Assembly: GCA_040384645.1 (NCBI GenBank)
Contig: JAZKIX010000085.1
Span: forward strand, 4,569 to 68,568
Length of the DNA stretch: 64,000 bases
Direction: 5' to 3'
Source: JAZKIX01 sp040384645
GTDB taxonomy: Bacteria; Pseudomonadota; Gammaproteobacteria; Burkholderiales; Burkholderiaceae_D
The position numbers were made by a program, and so were the translations under genes. The notes under the pieces are model-generated. The model had not been told where the DNA came from. It saw only the letters and a list, made by a program, of their open reading frames with translations, and did not search any database. Positions within the stretch are counted from its first letter, which is position 1. Each line of letters begins with the position of its first letter. Of this stretch, positions 24,919 to 33,700 are shown piece by piece.

Positions 24919-27585
24919 TTATTTATCCGACATTTCGCGCTGCATGCGGCTAGCCGGCAAGATGGTTGAAAAGATCCCTTGCAAGCGCTCGATTCGGATC
25001 GGCTTGGTCAGAAAATAATTCATCCCGGCATCCATGCATATTTGGACATCCGACAGCGCACCGGCTGCGGTCAGGGCCACGATCGGTAAGGCGGCGGCGT
25101 GGCCGGGCAAATTGCGGATGGCGCGGGTCGCTTCCAGTCCATCCATTTCCGGCATGTGCATATCCATCAGGACCACATCAAAATCAGCCGCTCGCACTGC
25201 CTCCAACGCTTCCAAGCCGTTATTCGCGACGTGCACCCGATGACCGCATCGGGAAAGCAAGGCAATTGCTACTTTTTGATTCACTATATTGTCTTCCGCC
25301 AGCAAAATATCGAGCGTTGGCAACTGCCGCTTGTTTATCGTCGTGGTGTCCGATGTCAATACCGGCGGCGGCGCTGGCGGCAAGCGCAATTCAAACCAGA
25401 ACTGGCTGCCCTTGCCGGCACGACTATCGACGCCGATACGGCCGCCCTGCATTTCTATAATTTTTTTGCAAATCGACAAACCCAATCCGGTACCGCCAAA
25501 CCGCCGCGAAATCGAACTATCGGCCTGGGTGAAGGACTGGAATAAACGCGCCTTGACCTCAGGCTCAATGCCGATCCCGGTATCGGATACGGTAAAGCGC
25601 AACGTTGCACCGTCGCTCGATTCTGGTAAAGCCTCGATACGCACATTGACGCCGCCCTCGTCGGTAAATTTCAGTGCATTGCTAATCAAATTGAGCAAAA
25701 CCTGGCGCAAACGCCCGCCATCGCCCAATACAAAGCGCGGCAAACCAAGTGGGAAATCGAATGTGATGCCGACTTGCTTTTCGCGTGCGCGGGCCGACAT
25801 CAGGCTGATGATGGTTTCCACCGTTTTAATCAGGTCGAAATCGATTTTCTCGAACTCTAGCTTGCCCGCCTCCAATTTTGAAAAATCGAGGATATCGTTC
25901 AAGATCGTGAGCAGTGCTTCGGCCGAATATTGCGCCGTTTCCAAATATTCACGTTGCTTGGGATCGGTCGCTTCCGCCAGCGCCATCTGGGTCATGCCGA
26001 GCACGCCATTCATGGGCGTGCGGATTTCGTGACTCATCACGGCCAGGAAGTCCGACTTGGCATGATTGGCGCTTTCTGCCAAATCCTTGGCGATGGACAA
26101 ATCGTGCGTCCGTTCTGCAACCTGGCTTTCCAGACTTCGGCTCAAACTGACCAGTGAATCGTATAACACGGCGTTTTCGAGCGACATGGCAATCTGGGTC
26201 GAAAGCATTTGTAGCAACTCGGTATGCTCGTGCGTGAAGGCGTCGACCGCCAGATTATTTTCTAGATAAAGAATCCCTACCAACGCACTTTGCTTTTGCA
26301 ATGGGATACATAAGACCGATTTAGGCGCAGTACGCACGATGTAAGGATCGGCATTAAACCTGCCGTCGTTGGAAGCGTCGCCCAGCACCACGTTTTCACG
26401 GCTGCGCTTGACATAATTAACGATGCCCAGGCTCAAAGACGTGCTCTCTGCGACCGACAAGTTCTGCCGCACTTCGATTGCATCGGCTTCTAGCCGTGCA
26501 TCGATGACGAGTGCGCCATGTCGTTGCAAAAGAAGCATGCCGCGTTGCGCGCCAGCGTTTTCAATCAGCAAACGCATCAATTTTTCCAATAACTTGTCGA
26601 GTTGAATTTCACCCGACAAAGTTTGGGACGCCTTGATAATCGTTTCCAGGTCCAGCCCGCGTTCCGTCGGCAACACCGCTACTGTCGCGGCAATTTTCAC
26701 GCGTCCAAGCAGCGCCGGATAATCGCCTTCGAGCTGTAGCGCTTTGGCGTTGGCACCCCATGCGCAGTAGCTGGCATGGGCTTGCTCCAGGCAGAGTTGC
26801 GCCAGCATTGGCCTGTCTTCAGCAAGATAAAAGCGTCCGGCCAGCTCACTGATCAAGGCTTCATCGTTGGGAAAACTATTTTCTTTTGCCCCTTTCAAGG
26901 CCAGTTCAAAATATGCAACCGCTTTAGCCTTGTGTCCTAAAACACGGTGGCGTTCTGCCTCCACCAGCTGCCACTTATGCAAATAATTCATCGGCGCACG
27001 TTGCGCCCACGCCTGGAACCGGTCTTGCATCTTATTGACTTTCGCCAACATCTGGCGGGCTTGGGGGGCGCTTTTAGGTGTTACTGCCAAGATTGAGAGC
27101 GAATAAAAAAATAGTAAAAATCCCGACGCTGGCGCGCCCAAATAAAAGCCTGGCAATCCAATTGCTTCTTCCGCATGCAGCATCGCTTCCGTATATTTAC
27201 CGAAGTAATACTCACCCATGCATTGAATCGAGCGCGCATAAAAAACACCCCATAAATCATCGGCTATTCGACGTGCAACGACCACCCCTTCCTCATCCAG
27301 ACCCTCGCTGATTGCGACGGCAGATTCGCCCACCAATTTGGACAAAAGCAAAGCCCACGGAATCGTCACCGCGATGACCGCCGGATAATTTTTTTTGCGA
27401 TAAACCACGATATCTTTGCGGATATGGGCCAGTGCCTCGTCCACCCTGCCGCCCGATTGAAAGCGGATCGCATCCGAGAATGACAAAGCCACCACCGCAC
27501 CGGCACGGTCGCCAATCTCCAATGCTTTTACATAAGTATCCATCAAGGGTTGCAGCGAACTGTTCAAATGTTCCAAGCTTTCCAC
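24919..27585 (-). CDS. Hybrid sensor kinase, 3' part of a frameshifted trifunctional gene
   Basis: 888 residues in one frame, continuing the protein encoded upstream. The first about 310 residues are TPR-like helices. A GAF domain (about 315-475, opening GLDLETIIKASQTLSGEIQL) precedes a short coiled coil. HisKA has the phospho-His in FLAVMSHEIRTPMNG (about 525). HATPase shows NLISNALKFTDEG, DTGIGI and GGTGLGLSI (about 635-720). A receiver domain (about 755-875) has the acceptor Asp in VVLMDMHMPEMDG. Apparent start GTG 27585 is an artefact of a one-base frame change; the true N-terminus is in the adjoining segment at 27590-30304. Output of the pathway is unknown. Confidence 0.88.
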   Translation of the reverse strand: MESLEHLNSSLQPLMDTYVKALEIGDRAGAVVALSFSDAIRFQSGGRVDEALAHIRKDIVVYRKKNYPAVIAVTIPWALLLSKLVGESAVAISEGLDEEGVVVARRIADDLWGVFYARSIQCMGEYYFGKYTEAMLHAEEAIGLPGFYLGAPASGFLLFFYSLSILAVTPKSAPQARQMLAKVNKMQDRFQAWAQRAPMNYLHKWQLVEAERHRVLGHKAKAVAYFELALKGAKENSFPNDEALISELAGRFYLAEDRPMLAQLCLEQAHASYCAWGANAKALQLEGDYPALLGRVKIAATVAVLPTERGLDLETIIKASQTLSGEIQLDKLLEKLMRLLIENAGAQRGMLLLQRHGALVIDARLEADAIEVRQNLSVAESTSLSLGIVNYVKRSRENVVLGDASNDGRFNADPYIVRTAPKSVLCIPLQKQSALVGILYLENNLAVDAFTHEHTELLQMLSTQIAMSLENAVLYDSLVSLSRSLESQVAERTHDLSIAKDLAESANHAKSDFLAVMSHEIRTPMNGVLGMTQMALAEATDPKQREYLETAQYSAEALLTILNDILDFSKLEAGKLEFEKIDFDLIKTVETIISLMSARAREKQVGITFDFPLGLPRFVLGDGGRLRQVLLNLISNALKFTDEGGVNVRIEALPESSDGATLRFTVSDTGIGIEPEVKARLFQSFTQADSSISRRFGGTGLGLSICKKIIEMQGGRIGVDSRAGKGSQFWFELRLPPAPPPVLTSDTTTINKRQLPTLDILLAEDNIVNQKVAIALLSRCGHRVHVANNGLEALEAVRAADFDVVLMDMHMPEMDGLEATRAIRNLPGHAAALPIVALTAAGALSDVQICMDAGMNYFLTKPIRIERLQGIFSTILPASRMQREMSDK

Positions 27586-27589
27586 TCCT

Positions 27590-30304
27590 CGTGTGGTTTG
27601 GGTGATGGTGTCGCATCAAGCCGTTAAAAATGCCAACCGCGCCCAGATAGGACTTGCCGGTTTGGGCTAGTTGCGACGACACCAGGCCAAATTTATACCC
27701 TTCGACCGGGCGCCCCAATTCGCCAGCCAGAGTCCGCCCCCACACCATATAAGCATAGGCACACGCCGGTGAAATACCATAGCGCACCGAGGCGCGTATC
27801 ACTTCTAGCGCGGCCCACAACACCACTTTCGACTTCGCCAGATACGTCAAACCATAGCCAAGGAAGATCGCGCTAGCCTGAACCTGTTGCAAGTAAATAG
27901 GGTCGGTAGCCGCAGGCAATTGCGCCAGCGTCAGCGGATCGCGGCCGCGCAATGCGGCTTGCAGGCGAATTTTGGCCACAATGATATGACGGCGCCCGAG
28001 ATCGGGAGGGACGCGGATGCCAGCCAGGGTCATTAATTCGATCCCGGTTTTCAGCAATTCTGCAGGTTTGTATTGGGCACCATAACTGCGCACCAGCATC
28101 TCTTTGGCAGCAATTTTTTGCTCTGGCCGGCTACTTTTTTCACATACGACCTGACACAAGATTTCCATTTCGTCGTAGGCGGCACGGGCGAAAGCCGACA
28201 TGATCAACTCCATGTGCAAGGCAAACATGAAGTCGGGTTCTTGCGGCCAAGATTTCTGTGCGCCGTGCACCCGTGCCAGCTCGGTAAATTTGTGATGCAC
28301 CTCGAACGCAGCCGAGATGCGCGCTTTCTTCGCCGCAGCCAAATTTAAGTGTGCCAGTTCCAATTGCTGCGCCTGATCCGTCAGCAAGGCACTACCTGCA
28401 TTGAGCTGATGCACGATATCGAAAATCCGCTCTTCCTTTTCGTCTGGCGCTAGATTGGCCAGCAGCAGTTGTCCAATCTGCAGATGCACTGCCGCTTTTT
28501 GCCCTTGCGGTATGCCTTCATAAGCGGCTTGCTGCACCCGGTCATGCATGAAAGCATAATTTGCCGAGCTGCCGGCATCTGCATTGCGCGAATGCCGAAT
28601 CAGGCCGGACTGGAGCGCTGCACGCAATTCCAACAACGTGTCGTCGTCACTCTTGCGCGCCACGATAGCGAGCGTGGCGAGGTCGAATTCATTACCGATA
28701 CAGGCGGATAGGGTCAACAAATGTTGGGTCGGTGCAGCCAGCCTGGAAATCTCCTTGGTCAGCAAATCGATCACATTGTCAGTGATGCCATAGGCCTCAA
28801 TGCGCTTGATATCCCAATGCCAGCCGCCATCATGAAACCGCAGCAGCTGCTCGTTATAAATACTCTGGATGAACTGACGCACAAAAAAAGGATTGCCCAG
28901 CGTTTTGCGATAAATTAAATCGGCCAGCGGCATTGCGCTTGGCAAGCTGGATCGCACGGTGGCGGCAATCAATTCGGCAATGCTTGCTTTCGGCAACGCT
29001 TTCAATTCAATCGTGGTGACCAATGCGTCTTTTTCAATTTCGCTGAGCGCCAGCATGAGCGGATCCGCCGCATCGATTTCATTGTCGCGATATGCACCAA
29101 TCAAGAATAAACAGGTCTGCTCCACGCTCCCCATCAAGGTCTTGATCAGGCTTAGCGAGGCGGCATCTGCCCATTGCAAATCGTCCAAAAAAATTACCAG
29201 CGGATGCTCACGGCGCGCGAATGCGCAGACGAATTTTTGCATCACATAACTGTATTGATTGCGCGCAGGGTCGCTTGGTAGCAACTTGGGCTGCTTGCCG
29301 ATGATATGTGCCAGTTCTGGAATGACATCGGCGATCAGGGAGGCATTTGATCCCAAAACCGCCAACAATAATTTTTTCCATTGAGCGATCTGGCTTTCGC
29401 TCTCGGTCAGAATTTGCCGCATCAATTCGCGCAGCGCATGATTCACGGCCGAATAGGGGATATCGCGTTTGAATTGATCGAATTTGCCGGCAATAAAATA
29501 ACCGTGCTGCTCCGTCAAGGGTCGTTGGATTTCATTGACCAAGGCCGATTTGCCGATCCCGGCATACCCTTTGACCAGCAATAATTCGGCACCGCCTTGC
29601 GCCACCCGCTGGAAGGCATCGAATAATTGCTTCACTTCAAATTCGCGTCCCACTAATTTTTGGGGAATTTGCAGGCGGTCGCACAGATCGTTTTCGCCAA
29701 GTTCAAAATACGGTATCGAAGCGCTTGCTGCATAGCCGGACTGGCAGCGCTGCAAGTCCCATAACAAGCCATCGATACTTTGATAACGGTCTTCGGCATT
29801 TTTCGACAGCAATTTCATCACAAGCAGGCTGACCATCTCGCCAATCTCGGGATTACGCTGTGCAAGTGCAATCGGCTGCCGCGCAATATGACTGTGTACC
29901 AACGCCATCAAACTATCGGACTCAAATGGCAGTTGGCCCGTCATCAATTCGTAAAAAATCACGCCCAGGGAATAAAAATCGCTGCGGTAATCGACGCCGC
30001 GATTCATGCGTCCGGTTTGTTCCGGCGACATATAGCCGAACGGTGCGGCCGCGTCATGGCGCAATTCGATGGCACCATCATCAAGGATGGCGATATTGGC
30101 CATGCACAGCGCTTTATGCTGTCCGATGGCATTTTGGACTTGCTGCAGGCTTTTGACCAGGGCGATGCACACGGCGAGTGCGCCCGGCAGGTTGAAGTTG
30201 GGCTCGATTGCAGATTCGGCAGCGTCAGCAGATTCAGCAGGCTTGGACGGATTTTCCAACGCGCGGAAAAACATCATTTTGTGCAGACCGATTTTCATCG
30301 ACAT
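27590..30304 (-). CDS. Pseudokinase-like and AAA-type ATPase segment, 5' part of the frameshifted trifunctional gene
   Basis: Encodes about 905 residues before the frame is lost near 27590. In intact relatives (Ser/Thr kinase - ATPase - GAF - histidine kinase, about 1,800 residues) a full kinase domain starts the protein. Here the N-lobe is absent. The HRD-region reads GQHKALCMANIAIL, lacking the catalytic Asp, and there is no DFG. Only the C-lobe FGYMSPEQTGRMNRGVDYRS and DFYSLGVIFYELMTG is well kept. A STAND/AAA ATPase follows (Walker A GYAGIGKS about residue 245; LVIFLDDLQWAD about 375), then helical repeats. The minus-strand frame stays open to 27293, but coding similarity to the family crosses to the next frame at 27586-27600. 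Confidence 0.83.
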
Positions 30305-30507
30305 ATTTCCCTGGATCGTTCTGTCATCGTTCTGTCAAAGTCTTTCTGCATGCTGTGTTAGCGCGGGGCTAGCCACGCTTCTGTCTGCAAAAAGAATCTA
30401 ATATAGCCGCGATGGAATGGTTTGCGGAAGATAAAATCCTCCAACTTCAATGTTAAAGTAACAAAACCACGGCAATTGATAAACACTTTTTAAAAAGAAG
30501 AATAACG

Positions 30508-31518
30508 ATGTCGACCTTAAAATTAGCCGAAGAATCAATCCCGCCCGACGAAATCAAATATACCGAAGACTTGACGGTCCGGCTCAAGGCCAAAATCATC
30601 AAGGACAACCCGATCGGCATCATGCGGCGCGATGCCCATCCCAAAATGCATGGTGTGGTCAAGGCTGAATTCATCGTCGAACCCGATCTGCCACAACATC
30701 TGCGCATCGGCGTCTTTAAAGTCCCTGCAACTTATCAGGCTTGGATCCGTTTTTCCAATCAAGACGGCACTATCGGCCCCGACATCAATCGCGACATTCG
30801 CGGCATGGCGATCAAATTGATGCGGGTGACAGGTCAAAAAATTCTTGAAGCAGAAAAAGACGCGCAAACCCAAGATTTCATTGTCATCAGTACCAATGTG
30901 TTCGTGACCAAAAACGTGCAAGAGTTTGACCAGTTGATCGCTTCTTTTACCGGCAGCACCTGGGCCAAGATCTGGTTCCTGCTGACACATTTGCGGGTAG
31001 TGTGGAATTTGATCAAATCTATGAAGCAATGCACCAATCCTTTGCAAACGCGCTATTGGAGTACCACGCCGTATCTGTTCGGCGACCAGGCGGTCAAATA
31101 TTCGGCGATTCCGCGCGTTACCGAGCCAGACACGGTGCCGGCCAAGCCAGACGACAATTACCTGCGCACAGCCATGGTCCGGCAATTAGCCGAGGGCGAG
31201 GCATGGTTTGATTTCACCGTGCAAATGCAAACCGATGCCGATGCAATGCCGATTGAAGATCCGGGCAAGGAATGGAAAGAATCTGAGTCGCCGTTTCAAA
31301 AAGTGGCATCGATCAGAATATTGCAGCAGGATCTGGATACCGAAGCGCAGCGTGTATTTGGAGAAAACCTATCCTTCTCTCCCTGGCATAGTTTGCCGGA
31401 ACATCGGCCATTAGGCGGTGTCAATCGCGCCCGAAAAATCGTGTATCAGGCGATCTCGACCTTCCGCCATGCGCAAAATAAAGTAGCACGGCGTGAACCG
31501 GATAGCTGGGATATTTAA
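30508..31518 (+). CDS. Catalase-fold family protein
   Basis: 336 residues, clearly shorter than typical heme catalases (about 480+), matching the minimal catalase-like (SrpA-type) group. Family features are the distal His in MRRDAHPKMHGVVKAEF (about residue 45), the IRFSNQDG and DIRGMAIKLM segments, and the FIVISTNVFVTKN motif. A late Arg-x-Tyr context is SFSPWHSLPEHRPLGGVNRAR. Minimal catalases often bind heme and act as peroxidases; no signal peptide is seen. Stands alone, 203 bases from the divergent kinase gene. Confidence 0.83.
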   Translation: MSTLKLAEESIPPDEIKYTEDLTVRLKAKIIKDNPIGIMRRDAHPKMHGVVKAEFIVEPDLPQHLRIGVFKVPATYQAWIRFSNQDGTIGPDINRDIRGMAIKLMRVTGQKILEAEKDAQTQDFIVISTNVFVTKNVQEFDQLIASFTGSTWAKIWFLLTHLRVVWNLIKSMKQCTNPLQTRYWSTTPYLFGDQAVKYSAIPRVTEPDTVPAKPDDNYLRTAMVRQLAEGEAWFDFTVQMQTDADAMPIEDPGKEWKESESPFQKVASIRILQQDLDTEAQRVFGENLSFSPWHSLPEHRPLGGVNRARKIVYQAISTFRHAQNKVARREPDSWDI

Positions 31519-31596
31519 ACCCTACGTTGGCAAGGTTCATCACATGCTGGCAGGTCACATTGGTGTTGGCCTGCTATTAATCGATTTCAGCATCAA

Positions 31597-31670
31597 ATAA
31601 TACTCCAGGCAGTATTAAAATTGGCCCAATTAAACCCTGCGGGTATGGCATTGTTTTATGCTATACCCCC
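31597..31670 (+). repeat. Dispersed 75-bp repeat, copy 7
   Basis: AATAATACT-CCAGGC-AGTATT hairpin, GGCCCAATTAAACCCTGCGG core, GGCATTGTTTTATGC segment and ATACCCCC end. About 80 bases after the catalase-like gene. Confidence 0.88.
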
Positions 31671-32024
31671 ATGCATTGTCGCAACCATCAATCAATGAAG
31701 TAGTTCGCATGAACCGGAGCCACGAATTTAAACCAACTTGCAGGCTTCTCCGAACGGCAGCCGGGGCAAACGTGGATGTAGTTATTCGGCAAACCCATAC
31801 GCAAGGTTGCAAACAAAATTAGCTTTGATCGACGTGCCGTCGAGAAAACTTGCGTTCAAATTATCAGGATCGAAACCCGGCTCTCTCGAAATAGCGTGTC
31901 TAGGGCGGTATCGTTCAACCTGCGGAACTCCTTACACGATCGATTCATCTGAGCTGCGACAACGGGTGATAAAGCGCCGTACAATCAGGGCCTTTCATTC
32001 ACATAACTACTTCACGTCCGACGC
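31671..32024. other. Intergenic region, no gene supported
   Basis: 354 bases between repeat copy 7 and the DUF1841 gene. Short open frames exist on both strands but none shows a recognisable domain or a good ribosome-binding site. Confidence 0.5.
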
Positions 32025-32447
32025 ATGTTTACACCTTCTCAACACGATGTGCGCAGATTTTTTTGCGAAACCTTGCGCAAACGCCAGTCGCAAGAAATCT
32101 TGACGCCGCTGGAAGCAATTGCCGCTGACTGGATCGGGCAACACCCGGAATATACCGACGCCCTGAGCGACGCCGATGCAGCCATCGCACGCGATTATTC
32201 AGTCGAGCAAGGCGCCAGCAACCCCTTCCTGCACCTGTCGATGCACCTGTCGATTGCCGAGCAAATTTCCATCGACCAACCAGCGGGCATTCGCGCCGCC
32301 TATCTCGGCCTGGCGCAACGGCTCGATTCCATCCATGAAGCGCATCATCAAATCATGGAATGTCTAGGTCAAATGATGTGGGCGTCGCAACGTAGCGGAC
32401 TGCCGCCGGATGGCGCGGCGTATATCGAATGTGTTAAAAAGCGCTAG
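32025..32447 (+). CDS. DUF1841 family protein
   Basis: 140 residues, the usual size of this betaproteobacterial family of unknown function. Characteristic segments are MFTPSQHDVRRFFCETLRKR, NPFLHLSMHLSIAEQISID and HEAHHQIMECLGQMMWASQR. The spaced His residues suggest a possible metal site, an inference only. It overlaps nothing, but the next gene starts at the base after its stop. Confidence 0.9.
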   Translation: MFTPSQHDVRRFFCETLRKRQSQEILTPLEAIAADWIGQHPEYTDALSDADAAIARDYSVEQGASNPFLHLSMHLSIAEQISIDQPAGIRAAYLGLAQRLDSIHEAHHQIMECLGQMMWASQRSGLPPDGAAYIECVKKR

Positions 32448-32765
32448 ATGACCACACAAGCGCCAATTGAGTTGAATGAAATTGAAGATTACTCCCTTGC
32501 CATTTGCGAAAACGAGTGGATCGATTTAGACACCACAAAACGCGTTTTGGAAAGCTGGCTTGAGCGTATGGTTACATCAATAGAAATGAAATCCATCGTA
32601 GAGCATTTACTACTTTATGAATTGATCGACATTCGAATCATGAAGCTTCGACCCGCCACCATTGATGAAAACCTATCTAGTTTCCCGCTGAATCTTATTG
32701 AATTTATTGCCTCTAAAAAAGGAGAGAGCCTTTTAAAAAGAGCCAGAATAATTCGGCAAGTTTGA
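32448..32765 (+). CDS. Small acidic protein of unknown function
   Basis: 105 residues, mostly helical and acidic (ELNEIEDYSLAICENEWIDLD), ending in a basic tail. Not recognised. ATG directly follows the stop of the DUF1841 gene, so the two are translationally coupled. Base use is clearly more AT-rich than its neighbours, consistent with later acquisition. A strong terminator follows 25 bases on. Confidence 0.65.
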   Translation: MTTQAPIELNEIEDYSLAICENEWIDLDTTKRVLESWLERMVTSIEMKSIVEHLLLYELIDIRIMKLRPATIDENLSSFPLNLIEFIASKKGESLLKRARIIRQV

Positions 32766-32789
32766 TCAGCCAGATCTCAAAAATTAGGC

Positions 32790-32821
32790 GAAAAAAAACC
32801 ACGGCATGCCGTGGTTTTTTA
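32790..32821. terminator. Bidirectional terminator
   Basis: AAAACCACGGCATGCCGTGGTTTT is a perfect palindrome with A and T runs on the two sides, placed between converging genes. Confidence 0.92.
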
Positions 32822-32835
32822 TAAGCGCAGAGGTT

Positions 32836-33186
32836 TTAGCGCCGTACCACCAAGGTACCCGGCAAACTATGTAAATACGCTGCGATATCTTTAATGTCCT
32901 TGCCTGAAAGCGGCTTCACTTGCGCATCCATGACGCCATTGACACGGCCATTGGCTGCCGTACCGCGTTTGTAGGAAATTAAGGCGTGCTCTAGGTAGTC
33001 GACGTGCTGACCGGCCAGTTTGGGGTAGCTTGGATCGGTTGGGGTTTTAAAATCCACACCGTGGCATGAAGCGCAATTTTGTTTTTCAACTAACGCTTTA
33101 CCGGCTGCAATATTGCCGCCGGCCATTGCATTGATCGATACCAGGGAGGATGACAAGACGAGCGCCATCGCGAGAAATTTTTTCAT
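32836..33186 (-). CDS. Periplasmic monoheme cytochrome c (c553-like)
   Basis: 116 residues: a signal peptide (MALVLSSSLVSINAMA, cleavage after AMA) and one class I cytochrome c domain. The heme motif is CASCHG at about residue 37, and the sixth ligand Met is in GVMDAQVKPLSGKDI (about 85-95). Soluble electron carrier in the periplasm. A similar cytochrome gene lies 12 bases upstream on the same strand, pointing to gene duplication and co-transcription. The usual resB/ccsB neighbours are not in the window. Confidence 0.92.
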   Translation of the reverse strand: MKKFLAMALVLSSSLVSINAMAGGNIAAGKALVEKQNCASCHGVDFKTPTDPSYPKLAGQHVDYLEHALISYKRGTAANGRVNGVMDAQVKPLSGKDIKDIAAYLHSLPGTLVVRR

Positions 33187-33198
33187 GATGGTCGTTCC

Positions 33199-33519
33199 TT
33201 ATTTCTGCTGCGCGTAGTAGGCAGCGACATCGGCAATATCCTGATCAGACAATCTGCTTGCGATACCGCGCATTGACGGATGGTTGCGGTCGCCTTTTTT
33301 GTAGGCTTGCAGCGCATTCTCAAGGTACTTGGCCGTTTGACCACCCAGCATCGGCACTTGATAAACTTCAGGGAAAGTCGCTTTGTATCCCGGAATACCG
33401 TGGCAACCGATACACATTACAACCTTTTTTTCGGCAGCCTTAGGATTTCCGACGATGTCCGCAGCGGCGGCAACATGGGCAATCCCCGCAAGCGCGAGAA
33501 GTGCTAAGAATTTTTTCAT
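33199..33519 (-). CDS. Periplasmic monoheme cytochrome c (c553-like)
   Basis: 106 residues with a signal peptide (FLALLALAGIAHVAAA) and one heme motif, CIGCHG, at about residue 36. The axial Met is in SMRGIASRLSDQDI near 85. It shares the layout ADVAAYYAQQ/ KYLENALQAYKKGDR with the following gene and is probably its paralogue. First gene of the pair. Confidence 0.92.
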   Translation of the reverse strand: MKKFLALLALAGIAHVAAAADIVGNPKAAEKKVVMCIGCHGIPGYKATFPEVYQVPMLGGQTAKYLENALQAYKKGDRNHPSMRGIASRLSDQDIADVAAYYAQQK

Positions 33520-33700
33520 GGTGGCAAGGGGTAATAAAACGCGAAACTGGCTCTACGCGATGGCGGTGCAGCGGCAGTTTGATACCAGGCCGCCAATCTA
33601 TCGCGCTACTGGCGGCAGATTTTACCCGAAGACGCGTTCACAGTCCATGTTATCCAGTCCGGCAAGGTTTCCATGCCGGAAGTTTATGCGTCTCTCTAGC

